NCBI RefSeq assembly: GCF_008704795.1
Contig: NZ_CP023690.1
Location: 9,000,501-9,064,500, forward strand
Source: Streptomyces spectabilis
GTDB lineage: Bacteria > Actinomycetota > Actinomycetes > Streptomycetales > Streptomycetaceae
Direction: 5' to 3'
DNA length: 64,000 bases
The notes under the pieces are model-generated. The model was not told the DNA's origin. It did no database searches and was given only the letters and a program-made list of their open reading frames with translations. Position numbers and translations under genes: made by a program. Positions 16,413 through 24,938 of this stretch are shown in pieces; the stretch's first letter is position 1, and each line of letters begins with the position of its first letter.

Positions 16413-17528
16413 TCAGACGGACGCGTCCGGTGCCGCCAGGGCACACCGCAGCGAGGTGGTCAACAGCGGCACGTCGCGGGTACGGGGAACGCTGATCCGC
16501 GCCCAGCCGGGGAGGCCCAGGCCCGTCATGTCCCGGATGTGGATGCCGTGCCGGTCCGCGAGGCGGGCGATGACGGCCCCGGCGTCGTCGGCGCCGTCGC
16601 CCAGGCGGGCGAGCACGAAGTTGGTCTGCGAGGGCAGGGTGGGCACGCCCATGTGTGCGAGGCCCGACGTCAGGACCTGCCGCGCCGCCGTGCACTCGTC
16701 GACCACGGTCCGCAGGTGGTCCTGGTCGGCCAGGGCGGCGGCCGCCGCGGCCAGGGCCACGCGGTTGGTGTTGTAGGGCAGGGCCGTACGGATCGCGGTC
16801 ATCGCGGCGATGAGGTCCTCGTCGCCGAGCGCGTAGCCGCAGCGCAATCCCGCGAGCCCGTACGCCTTGGAGAAGGTGCGCAGGACCACGACGCCGGGCC
16901 GGTGCAGATGCGGCAGACCGCTGCCGAACCGGGTGGCATCGGCGAACTCCGCGTACGCCTCGTCCAGGATCAGCAGGGCTCCGGCGTCGGCACACGCCTC
17001 GACGAGGGCCTGCACCTGGTCGGCGCTGAGGACGGTGCCCATCGGGTTGTGCGGATTGCACGCCACGACGCAGGCTGCGCGGCTCGCCGCCTCGCAGACG
17101 GCGTCCAGGTCGACCCCTCCGGACGTCGCCAGCGGCACCGTGGTCACGGCGTGTCCTGCGGTCTCCAGCGAGGCCGCGTACCCGGCGAAGGTGTTGGCGG
17201 TGATCACCGTGGGGCGGCTCTGGCCGGAGGTGGCGAGCGCGGCGAGGAGGATGATCTCGTCGACGCCGTTGCCGACGATCACCTTGTGCCCGGGCAGGCC
17301 GTAGTGGGCGGCCAGTCGGCCGCGCAGGGGCTCGCCGTCGGAGTGCGGGTACCAGTGGGCCTGTTCGACGGCGGCCCGCGCGGCGGCCATGGCCTTCGGC
17401 GAGGCGCCGAGCGGGTTCTCGGACAGGGCCAAGCGCAGCACGTCGTGCGGGTCGTGCGCGACGGGGCTGGCGCGGAAGGGCGTGAGAGACGGGAATTCCC
17501 GTACTCCGAGGGCGTTGTGACGCTCCAT
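16413..17528 (-). CDS. HisC-like PLP aminotransferase
   Basis: A 371-residue fold-type I aminotransferase. Visible are LSENPLGASPKAM (substrate loop), NPHNPMGT, LDEAYAEFAD (PLP pyridine-binding Asp) and the Schiff-base segment RTFSKAYGLAGLRCGY. The overall order matches histidinol-phosphate aminotransferases. In this context it is more likely a specialised paralogue than the histidine pathway enzyme, since no other his gene is nearby. Its ATG overlaps the stop of the upstream decarboxylase by one base (TGATG), implying coupled translation, and a transporter follows. Confidence 0.88.
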   Translation of the reverse strand: MERHNALGVREFPSLTPFRASPVAHDPHDVLRLALSENPLGASPKAMAAARAAVEQAHWYPHSDGEPLRGRLAAHYGLPGHKVIVGNGVDEIILLAALATSGQSRPTVITANTFAGYAASLETAGHAVTTVPLATSGGVDLDAVCEAASRAACVVACNPHNPMGTVLSADQVQALVEACADAGALLILDEAYAEFADATRFGSGLPHLHRPGVVVLRTFSKAYGLAGLRCGYALGDEDLIAAMTAIRTALPYNTNRVALAAAAAALADQDHLRTVVDECTAARQVLTSGLAHMGVPTLPSQTNFVLARLGDGADDAGAVIARLADRHGIHIRDMTGLGLPGWARISVPRTRDVPLLTTSLRCALAAPDASV

Positions 17529-19060
17529 CACAGCTGCCCCTCGTCGAACTGCGCGCCGAGAGCGAGGACATAGTCGAGGACCCCCGTCATGTGGTGCTCC
17601 TCGATGCGCGGGTTGGCCGCCATGAACCGCATCGGGTACAAGGTCGCCCCGTACTTCAGGACGCCCGCGTCGTCCGGCAGCCCGAAGTGGTGCAGATGCC
17701 AGATCCCGTCGGCGAGCATGCGCTCGTGGATGCGCAGATTGGCCTCGTTGATCCGCTCGATGTCCGGGGCCGTCACGTCCACGTCGGCGGGTACGTACAT
17801 GAAGGTGACCGCCATCATGTCCACCGGGTGCAGCCGGATCAGACGGCTGCGCGCGTCGACGAGATCGGCGAACCGCCGCGCGGTGCCGACGCGGTCCTCG
17901 GCGAGGCGCGCGAGGCCGGAGCGGCCGTGGGTGCGCATCATCATCCACAGCTTCAGCGACAGCCACGCCTTGGTGCCGACGAACGGGGTGACCTGGCCGA
18001 AGTCGAAGTCGTCGCCCATGATGAGGCCCGAGTGGCTGGAGATCGCCCGGAGGGCGGCCGGGTCCCGGACCAGGATCGCGCCGAGGCTGTGCGGCACACC
18101 CATGACCTTGTGCGGGTCCACGGTCACGCTGTCGTAGTCCTCGATGCCCGCGATCCTGCCCCGCAGCGCGTCGCTGAAGGAGCACAGCAGCCCCCAGCAG
18201 GCGTCCGCGTGCAGCCAGATGTCCTCGTCCGCGGCCCGCACGACGTCGCGCACGCCGCGCAGGTCGTCCACGGTCTGGGTGCGGCTGTCACCGGCGTACG
18301 CCACCACGGACATCACGCGGCCCGCGTGCTCGCGCAGGGTCCGCTCCAGGGCCTTCAGGTCGTAGCGGAACCCGTCGGTGTCCACCTCGATGACCTGGTA
18401 GCCGAGGCCGATCCACTTCAGCGCGCTCTTCACGCTGTAGTGGCCGATGTCGCGCGGGACGACGATCGAGTACTGCCCGGGGTCCCGCACGCCGTGCTCC
18501 ATGGTTCCCGGCACCTTGTGCTCGCGGGCCAGCATCATCGCGAGGGAGTTGCTCATCGTGCCGCCGTGGGTGATGACCCCGCCGACGTCGAACACCGTGG
18601 AGAGTTCCCCGACCGGCGGGTTGGTGAAGCCGATGAGCTCCCTGAGCCAGCGCAGGGCCGTGGTCTCGACGAAGGTCGCGCTCGGCGAGTCGAAGCTCTG
18701 GTTGATGAGGTTCTGCTGGGTGAGCAGGGCCAGGACGCCGCCGGTGAGCGCGCCGACGTCGTCCCCCGTGTCGCCGAAGCCGAGGAACTGCGGGCTCGCC
18801 TCGTTCTTGCACAGCGGCAGCATGGTGTCGGTGAACTCGGCGAGGGCCTCGTCGACGCTCGCCGGACGCTCGGGCAGCTCCGTCACCAGACGGTCGCGCG
18901 CCTCGGCGGAGGGCACGCGCTCGCGGAACACCTCCGGCTGCAGCTTGAAGTCGAGCCCCAACTGGAGCGCCTTGGTCAGCAACGCGGCCGTCTCGTCACG
19001 GCTTTCGGCGGAGAACGGACGGGTCCGGTCGGCTTGAGGAACAGGCGGAACAGGCGGCAT
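17528..19060 (-). CDS. PLP-dependent group II amino-acid decarboxylase
   Basis: A 510-residue protein of the glutamate/aromatic amino-acid decarboxylase superfamily. It has GGTMSNSLAMMLARE (PLP phosphate contact), WLHADACWG (residues about 282-290) and the Schiff-base lysine in VDPHKVMGVP (Lys318). The order fits PF00282 enzymes that remove CO2 from amino acids or form aldehydes. ATG 19060 has AGGAG upstream. It is the first gene of a three-gene operon with an aminotransferase and MFS transporter. Three tandem 8-bp repeats just upstream may be a regulatory site. Confidence 0.9.
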   Translation of the reverse strand: MPPVPPVPQADRTRPFSAESRDETAALLTKALQLGLDFKLQPEVFRERVPSAEARDRLVTELPERPASVDEALAEFTDTMLPLCKNEASPQFLGFGDTGDDVGALTGGVLALLTQQNLINQSFDSPSATFVETTALRWLRELIGFTNPPVGELSTVFDVGGVITHGGTMSNSLAMMLAREHKVPGTMEHGVRDPGQYSIVVPRDIGHYSVKSALKWIGLGYQVIEVDTDGFRYDLKALERTLREHAGRVMSVVAYAGDSRTQTVDDLRGVRDVVRAADEDIWLHADACWGLLCSFSDALRGRIAGIEDYDSVTVDPHKVMGVPHSLGAILVRDPAALRAISSHSGLIMGDDFDFGQVTPFVGTKAWLSLKLWMMMRTHGRSGLARLAEDRVGTARRFADLVDARSRLIRLHPVDMMAVTFMYVPADVDVTAPDIERINEANLRIHERMLADGIWHLHHFGLPDDAGVLKYGATLYPMRFMAANPRIEEHHMTGVLDYVLALGAQFDEGQL

Positions 19061-19080
19061 GACGACTCCTGTGTCATTGA

Positions 19081-19104
19081 TCGGTACGTCGGTACATCGG
19101 TACG
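19081..19104. promoter_or_regulatory. Three tandem 8-bp repeats, possible operator
   Basis: TCGGTACG, TCGGTACA and TCGGTACG follow each other without spacers, 21-44 bp before the decarboxylase start. Each contains the palindromic core GGTACs/CGGTAC-like half. The position fits a regulator-binding array. Confidence 0.5.
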
Positions 19105-19362
19105 TCGACAAAAGGGCGCGCGGGACACGGCAACGGGCCCCTGTGCGCATGGAAACGAGGCGCGGCGCCGACTGGGCGCATCGCGCGGTTCTCGTGGTGA
19201 TTCCCCCTGGTGCGAAGGCGCGGGTGGTGGTCAGCCCGCCCCGCGCACTCGAAGATCATCTGTCATGCCCGCGCCCATGTCAGCAGGGAACCGCGTAAAG
19301 AAACCTTTATCCGCGGTTGGGCAACCCCAAGGAGGTCACGGCCACCGTGCGGCCACGCGAAA

Positions 19363-19390
19363 GGGCCCCTCTCCCGAAGGAGAGGGGCCC
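19363..19390 (-). terminator. Hairpin terminator of the secreted protease gene
   Basis: A perfect 12-bp stem (19363-19374 with 19379-19390) with a CGAA tetraloop, 34 bp beyond the protease stop codon. Confidence 0.85.
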
Positions 19391-19423
19391 GTCAGCGTGT
19401 TGTCACGCGCGTACCGGTGGCCG

Positions 19424-21370
19424 TCAGGCGGGCGGGTACACCAGCGTGATCTCCCGGTTCAGACCGGTCTCGTCGGCGTCCGGGTACATCGAGACCTCGC
19501 CGTCGGACCAGCGCACCAGGAAGTCGTCCGGGTGCTTGTTCTCGGTGTAGTCGCCCGCGCCGAGGATGGTGGCGTGCGTCCAGAGCCGGTTGGGCTTCTT
19601 GACCTGGACCTCGCCGTGGAAGCCGTTCTGGTCGATGTCCTTGTAGAGCGTCAGCTCGCCGTCCGTCCAGCGCACCATGAGGTCGTGCTGGTCGTTGCCG
19701 GTGAAGTCGCCCGAGGTGATCGTCGAGGCGTGCGTCCACGTGCCGTTGGGCGCGGCGAGCTTCTTCTCGCCGTGGAAGCCGTCGCGGTTGAGGTTGGTGT
19801 AGAGCGTGACCTCACCGTCGCTCCAGCGGACCACGAGGTCGTCGGTCCACTTGTTGTCGCTCGTGTAGCGGCCGCCGGTGATGGACGTGGCGTGCTTCCA
19901 GAGGTCGTTGGGCTTCTGGAGCTGCACCTCGCCGTGGAAGCCCGCCGCGTCGACGTCCGGGTAGAGCGTCAGCTCACCGTCGGACCAGCGCACGATCAGG
20001 TCGTCCGTGTCGGCCCCGGAGAAGTCGCCCGCGGCCATGGTGACGGCGTGCTTCCAGGTGCCGTTCGGACCGGTGAGGCGGATCTCCTTGTCGAAGTTGT
20101 CGCCCTCCTCGCCGGCGCCCCGGTACAGGGTGACCTCGCCGTCCGACCAGCGCACGACCAGGTCGGAGTAGTCCCACGAGCCCGCGTTGCCGTCGGTGAA
20201 GTAGCCGCCCGCCATGACCTCGGCGTGCTGCCAGGTCTCGGCCTTGCCGAGGATGCCGCGCCCGGCCGGGGGCTTGTTGTTCACCGCGTCGTCGTACAGC
20301 GCCTTGGCGTCGCCGTCCAGGTACGAGCTGTACGAGATGTCGTCCACGTCGCCGCCGGTCTTCCAGCCGCCGATGACGCCGATGATGCCCCAGCCGCTGC
20401 CCTGCTTGATGAGGAACGGGCCGCCGGAGGCGCCGCCGGAGTACTTGGCGCAGGAGATGCGCAGGAAGCTGCCCGGGATCTTGGGGTCGGTGCTGTTGTA
20501 GCGGACCGTCTTGTCCGTGCAGTCCAGCGGGCGCTTCTGGTTGGCCGGGTAGCCGATGAGGCGGACCGGGTCGTGCGCGTAGCCGGCGTTGATCTTCAGC
20601 TCGGCGCCGCCGACGACGTCCTCGACGTTCTTGCCGCCGCGAGGCTCGAGCACGAGGAAGTTGAAGTCCAGGTCGGCCGCGGCGTCCGGGCCCTTGGACA
20701 GATAGCGCTTGTCGACGTAGATGCGGCCGGGCTTGACGGTGAAGGCGCCGTGCGGCTTCTTGCCGTCGTCGTACTGCGGGACGAACGTCAGGTTCTTGCG
20801 CGCGTCCTGGTCGTCGAAGCAGTGCCCGGCGCTCATCACGATGTTCTTGCCGGGGCTCTTGACGACCGTGCCGCCGCAGAAGCGGCCGGTGTTGGTGCCG
20901 TCGTTCCAGAAGAAGGTGCCGACGATGGGCAGCCCCTCGAAGGGGTTGCTGGCCGCGCGCGGCCGCCGGGTCGGGGCGCCGGCCGGGGCGCCGGGCTTGC
21001 GCGTCGTGTCCTCGACGACGGGCTCCGCGTCGCGCATGCGCTCGGGCGTCCAGTAGTCGTCGGCGTCGGACGGCGTGAACGCGCGGGCGTCGTTGTCCCC
21101 GCCGTCCGGCACGGGCGTCGGCACCGGGGACGTGTCACCCGGGGTGCCCGTCGGGGCCGCGGTCTTGGCCTTCGGCGCGCGGGGCTTGCTCGTCGGTACG
21201 CGGGGCGGGGCCGGAGTCTTGCCCTCCGGCGTGGGCTCGGCCGCCGGTGCGGACTCGGTGGACTTCGCCGTGGGCGTCGGGTCGCCGGGATCCGCGTACG
21301 CCGGAAGACCCGGCAGCATGATCAGGGCCACGGCTCCCGCCGCGGCACCCAGCGCTCTGCGCACGTGCAT
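19424..21370 (-). CDS. Secreted trypsin-like serine protease with five C-terminal repeats
   Basis: A 648-residue exported protein. A signal peptide (about residues 1-25, ending PAYA) is followed by a long Pro/Thr/Ala-rich linker to about residue 150. A chymotrypsin-fold peptidase follows, with His in VMSAGHCFD, Asp in AADLDFNFLVLEP and Ser in SGGASGGPFL. The last 250 residues are five repeats of about 52 residues, each with a core like DDLVVRWSDGEVTLY, resembling FG-GAP/VCBS beta-propeller blades that bind polysaccharide or protein. The GTG/ATG region is covered by a divergent neighbour. Likely an extracellular protease anchored to a cell-wall or environmental polymer. Confidence 0.9.
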   Translation of the reverse strand: MHVRRALGAAAGAVALIMLPGLPAYADPGDPTPTAKSTESAPAAEPTPEGKTPAPPRVPTSKPRAPKAKTAAPTGTPGDTSPVPTPVPDGGDNDARAFTPSDADDYWTPERMRDAEPVVEDTTRKPGAPAGAPTRRPRAASNPFEGLPIVGTFFWNDGTNTGRFCGGTVVKSPGKNIVMSAGHCFDDQDARKNLTFVPQYDDGKKPHGAFTVKPGRIYVDKRYLSKGPDAAADLDFNFLVLEPRGGKNVEDVVGGAELKINAGYAHDPVRLIGYPANQKRPLDCTDKTVRYNSTDPKIPGSFLRISCAKYSGGASGGPFLIKQGSGWGIIGVIGGWKTGGDVDDISYSSYLDGDAKALYDDAVNNKPPAGRGILGKAETWQHAEVMAGGYFTDGNAGSWDYSDLVVRWSDGEVTLYRGAGEEGDNFDKEIRLTGPNGTWKHAVTMAAGDFSGADTDDLIVRWSDGELTLYPDVDAAGFHGEVQLQKPNDLWKHATSITGGRYTSDNKWTDDLVVRWSDGEVTLYTNLNRDGFHGEKKLAAPNGTWTHASTITSGDFTGNDQHDLMVRWTDGELTLYKDIDQNGFHGEVQVKKPNRLWTHATILGAGDYTENKHPDDFLVRWSDGEVSMYPDADETGLNREITLVYPPA

Positions 21371-21482
21371 GGTTGTTTCCCCCCACATGAATGAGACGCC
21401 TGTCACCCGATGTGGCGTGACTGCGTCAAGGTCGGCCAAGATCGTATGACCGATGTGCACCAAGGAAAGGCAAAGTCCGCAT

Positions 21483-22085
21483 ATGATCAACTTCACACGC
21501 TCACCCGTATGGGGCGGAGTTGCCGCGATTGCCGGATCCGCCCTCCTGCTCGGCCAGGCGGGCGCGGCCCACGCCGACCAACTCCCTTTCGAGGGGCGCG
21601 GCTACGCGTCCGTCGGCGACCCGGCCGGACCTGGCCAGCTCGTGGAGCTGACGGTCAAGGAGCGTCCCGGCAATCCGCGGCCGACCTCGGTGGACGTGTC
21701 CAGTCCCGCGCTGACCGGCGACACGGCCATGGGCGACACCGGCAGGGCCTGGGTCGGCGCCGGCCGGATCAAGCCGAAGACCCGGCCGGGCACGTACGAG
21801 GTGAAGTTCACCCTCCGCCACAAGGACGCCGACTGCGTCGGCGAGGGGGAAGAGGACTACATGTGCGACTACCCGGCGATCGTCCTGCGGGAGCGGCTCA
21901 CGGTCACCGGGGCCGAGGGCGGCGAAGACAAGGGCCCGGGCGACGGTGACAGCGACAGCGGTTCGGGCTTCGGTCGCGGCGTGGCGGTCGGCGCCGTATC
22001 GGCCGCGGCGGCGGGGGGCCTGCTCGGCGGGGTCCTGGTGTGGAACCGCCGGCGCCGCGACCGTGCCGGTGGTGCGTCGTCATAA
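21483..22085 (+). CDS. Secreted, C-terminally membrane-anchored protein
   Basis: A 200-residue protein. The signal peptide (residues 1 to about 34, ending AAHA) is followed by a beta-rich domain of about 100 residues containing a Cys pair (DCVGEGEEDYMC), an acidic Gly/Asp/Ser linker, one transmembrane helix (GVAVGAVSAAAAGGLLGGVLV) and a basic tail WNRRRRDR. This is the architecture of sortase-like or plain stop-transfer surface proteins, without an LPXTG motif. I chose ATG 21483; an upstream in-frame ATG at 21453 lacks a ribosome-binding site. It is divergent from the protease and convergent with the lanthionine synthetase. Function unknown. Confidence 0.8.
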   Translation: MINFTRSPVWGGVAAIAGSALLLGQAGAAHADQLPFEGRGYASVGDPAGPGQLVELTVKERPGNPRPTSVDVSSPALTGDTAMGDTGRAWVGAGRIKPKTRPGTYEVKFTLRHKDADCVGEGEEDYMCDYPAIVLRERLTVTGAEGGEDKGPGDGDSDSGSGFGRGVAVGAVSAAAAGGLLGGVLVWNRRRRDRAGGASS

Positions 22086-22099
22086 CGGCGTACGTCGGC

Positions 22100-22124
22100 G
22101 TGCGAGTTGTGCGAGTTGTGCGAC
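22100..22124. repeat. Two and a half tandem 9-bp repeats
   Basis: GTGCGAGTT occurs twice in tandem, followed by GTGCGA, 15 bp after the stop of the secreted protein gene. Confidence 0.6.
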
Positions 22125-22217
22125 CACGCTCCGGAGCCCTCGCCGTCGCGGGCAAGGGCGGCGGCGTCGGCCGTGCGGCGGCGGAGGTCACGCGGTGGCG
22201 CTCTGGCGCGATACCCG

Positions 22218-24938
22218 TCACTCCGAATGAGCCGGGCCCTCGACGATCCGGCCCGCAGAGGGCTGCGTCAGGCATCCGGGCAGCCAGAGCCGGGGGCCGC
22301 CGTCGCGCAGGCGGATCAGGAAGGCCAGCACCCCGCTGAGGCCGGTGCTGAAGGCCGCCGTGACCGAAGCGCCCGAGTCGTCGGGCGCGACCGAGCGGCC
22401 GCGGTGCAGGGCGTGGCGGGGTTCGATGCTCTCCGCCAGCTCTGCCGCCCACGCGCGGTAGCGCTTGTCGCCCCGGAAGTCGGCCAGGTCCAGGAGGAAG
22501 TCGCCGTCCCCGGCCAGGCCGTGGCACTGGCAGGTCCCCATGTGCCAGCGCGAGCGGCGGACGGCCGTGGCCGCCTGCTCGGCGAGGGCGGCGTACGGCT
22601 CCGCGCCCGAGCTCCGCGCCACGCGGATCAGGAAGGTGCCGATCCCGGAGGATCCGCTGCACCAGTTGGTCTTGAGGAGTCCGCCCTTGTCGTCGCTCGG
22701 CCAGTACGCGGCGCCCCGGTCGATCCGTACGAGCGAGGCCAGGGTGTCCGCGGCGGCGACGGCGAGTTCCGCGTAGCGGGTCTCGCCGGTCGCGTGGGCC
22801 GCCGCGAGCAGGAACGTTCCCACTCCGGCCACGCCGTGTGCGAACCCGTAGTGCGCGACGCCCGCGAGAGCCGAGGCGAAATCCGCGGCGATCGGCCATC
22901 TCACCTGCCCGTCGCGGTGCTCGACGGCCGTGGCGAGTGCGTCGGCCGCCGTCCGGGTCCGGGTCAGGAACTCCTCGTCCCCGGTCGCCTCCCAGAATCG
23001 CAGCTGGGCCAGGCCCGCTCCGGCTGTGCCGTGGCAGACGTCGGGGTTCGGCCAGCGCACGGGCACCCGTCGGGCGAGGTCCGCGGCCTGTTGGCACAGC
23101 CGCTCGTCGTCGAGGAGCAGACCGGCCTCCAGCAGGGACCAGGCCGTCCCGGAGCGGCCGAAGTACAGACCGGGCAGCACGCGTGGTTCGCGTGCGACGC
23201 GGCGCGCCGTCCAGTCGGCCGCCACCCGGGCGCCGTCCACGAGCCCTCGGTCGGCCCGGCAGCCGCGCACGAGCGTGCTGAGCACACCAGCGCTGCCGTG
23301 CTGGACGTTCAGCGGATCCGTGCCCGCGTCGTCGCGCCCCGGCGGCCACAGGCGGTGGTCGTTCGCCGGATCCATGGAGTCCAGCAGGTGCGTGAATCCG
23401 TCCGAGACCAGACGGTCCAGGTCCAGGTCCAGGTCCAGGTCGAGGTCGCCGACGCGACCGGCTACGGCGGGTGCCTCGTGCTCCTCCGCCCCGGTGAGCC
23501 GGGCGCGTACGGCGTCGAGACCGGGGCGCCGCCGCGGATCCGCGTCGAGGAGGGCGACGACGAGCGGTGCGAGGAACCGCGCCGCCGCGTTGCGCGGGGC
23601 GATCCGCCGCAGCCAGTGAGCGATGCGCTCGGCAGTGGTGCGCTCCTGCGGCTCGTCCGGGGCCAGCGCCGGGTCGGCGCCGCTGACCAGGAAGAACAGG
23701 GTGGCGCCGAGGCTGTACAGACTTGCCGAAGGCGCGGGAGCGGGCCCGAACAGCGGGGCGCCGAGCTGCTCCGGTGCGGCATAGGCCGGGGTGTGGGACC
23801 GTTTGACCCGGGCGCCGTCCTCGGCGAGCTGTTCGAGGTCGATCAGGCGCAGCTCCCCGTTCGCCAGGACCATGACGTTGCCGGGGTTGAAGTCCTGGGT
23901 GACGAGCCCGCTGTCGTGCACCAGCCGCAGCAGGTCCACGAGTTCGCGGGCGATGTCGCGCAGCGTGGACACGTGCCCGCCCCACGGCCCGCCGTCGTCC
24001 GGTACGAGGTTCTCGCGCACCCACTGACGCAGGGTGACGCCCGGCAGCGCTTCCTGCACGAGGAACAGGTCGCCCTGCTGCTCGAAGACGGCGACAAGGT
24101 GCGGCGTGCGCCCCGACGGGGCGAACCGGGCGAGGAGTTCCGCTTCGCGCCGACGCCGGTCACGGATGTCCTGCCCGTCAAGGCCCGCGCCGGTGTGCGC
24201 CCGTGCCTGCTTGATGACGACGTCGTTCCCGGTCTTCTGGTCGGTGCCCAGGAACGTACCGCCGGTGAAGGCGTGGCGGATGACCTTCCGCACGAGGTAA
24301 CGGTCGTCGAGCAGCACGGGTTTGGGGGTGGCCGGGGCGGCATCGGCCCCGGCACGGAAGGGGTCGCGCGGCGCCCACGGAGGCGGCGCGAACCATGCCT
24401 CGCGCCGGTCGGGCACGAGACGACCGTCCGGTGCGACCAGCATCGCCTCGTAGCTGCCGTCGTTGCCGAGCATCGGTACGCCGGTGAACACCCCGAAGCG
24501 GTAGTGCACCAGACTGCCCGGCCGGTAGGGCCGGTCCGAGAGGATCCCCGGTCCGGGCAGGCCCGCGGTGGCCCGGTGCAGCTCCTCCGCAAGGTCGACC
24601 AACTCCTCCTGGTCGCACTCGGGGTACGCGGTGAGGAACTTGCCGCCCGCGCCCCGCCGGCACAGCCGGGAGCCGAGCTCTTCGACCTGGGCGAGGGTCC
24701 TGGCGAACTTGAACGGGCAGCTCCGGCGCAGCAGTACGTCGGCCGCTCGGGCCAGTACCAGGGGCGCGGACAGCGGGGTCGCGGAGAGGTGCAGCTTCCA
24801 TCCCTGCCTCACCGAACGCCCGCGCGGCGACTCGACGTAGCACCAGAAGTCGCCCGGCACGGTCTGCCAGCCCAGGCCGTCGTGGCGGGCGAGCGCCGCC
24901 TCGGCGCAGTCGACGAGCAGCCGGTCCCCGAACGTCAT
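22218..24938 (-). CDS. Lanthionine synthetase, lyase-kinase-cyclase type (LanL/LanKC-like)
   Basis: A 906-residue three-domain enzyme. Residues 1-205: phospho-Ser/Thr lyase domain of class III/IV synthetases (GWKLHLSATPLSAPLVLARA at 46-65, FKF at 76-78, GGKFLTAYP at 98-106, LVHYRFG at 143-149). Residues 210-480: kinase domain with Lys243, catalytic Asp349 in QDFNPGN and metal Asp367 in IDLE. Residues 515-890: LanC-like cyclase with all three zinc ligands, Cys760 (NWCSG), Cys805 and His806 (CHG). Retained zinc ligands point to class IV (LanL) rather than class III. An (Asp-Leu) repeat lies at about 498-508. Its ATG overlaps the upstream radical SAM stop (ATGA). Last gene of the RiPP operon; it would phosphorylate, eliminate and cyclise the precursor. 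Confidence 0.9.
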   Translation of the reverse strand: MTFGDRLLVDCAEAALARHDGLGWQTVPGDFWCYVESPRGRSVRQGWKLHLSATPLSAPLVLARAADVLLRRSCPFKFARTLAQVEELGSRLCRRGAGGKFLTAYPECDQEELVDLAEELHRATAGLPGPGILSDRPYRPGSLVHYRFGVFTGVPMLGNDGSYEAMLVAPDGRLVPDRREAWFAPPPWAPRDPFRAGADAAPATPKPVLLDDRYLVRKVIRHAFTGGTFLGTDQKTGNDVVIKQARAHTGAGLDGQDIRDRRRREAELLARFAPSGRTPHLVAVFEQQGDLFLVQEALPGVTLRQWVRENLVPDDGGPWGGHVSTLRDIARELVDLLRLVHDSGLVTQDFNPGNVMVLANGELRLIDLEQLAEDGARVKRSHTPAYAAPEQLGAPLFGPAPAPSASLYSLGATLFFLVSGADPALAPDEPQERTTAERIAHWLRRIAPRNAAARFLAPLVVALLDADPRRRPGLDAVRARLTGAEEHEAPAVAGRVGDLDLDLDLDLDRLVSDGFTHLLDSMDPANDHRLWPPGRDDAGTDPLNVQHGSAGVLSTLVRGCRADRGLVDGARVAADWTARRVAREPRVLPGLYFGRSGTAWSLLEAGLLLDDERLCQQAADLARRVPVRWPNPDVCHGTAGAGLAQLRFWEATGDEEFLTRTRTAADALATAVEHRDGQVRWPIAADFASALAGVAHYGFAHGVAGVGTFLLAAAHATGETRYAELAVAAADTLASLVRIDRGAAYWPSDDKGGLLKTNWCSGSSGIGTFLIRVARSSGAEPYAALAEQAATAVRRSRWHMGTCQCHGLAGDGDFLLDLADFRGDKRYRAWAAELAESIEPRHALHRGRSVAPDDSGASVTAAFSTGLSGVLAFLIRLRDGGPRLWLPGCLTQPSAGRIVEGPAHSE
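23414..23448. repeat. Hexanucleotide repeat inside the lanthionine synthetase gene
   Basis: About six copies of GGTCCA/GGTCGA in tandem, coding on the minus strand for alternating Asp-Leu in the linker between kinase and cyclase domains. The length may vary between strains. Confidence 0.8.

Larger units (their letters stand above)
19061..19423. other. 363-bp intergenic region
   Basis: It holds the upstream region of the decarboxylase operon (minus strand), with three 8-bp repeats at 19081-19104, and the terminator of the secreted protease gene at 19363-19390. Between them no coding sequence with credible codon use is seen on either strand. Confidence 0.6.

Noticed and set aside
17591..21394. 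Plus-strand open frame of 1267 codons
   Set aside because: It is antisense to the decarboxylase and the secreted protease, both of which have clear motifs. Its translation is Val/Gly/Arg-rich without domains, a common artefact of GC-rich third positions.
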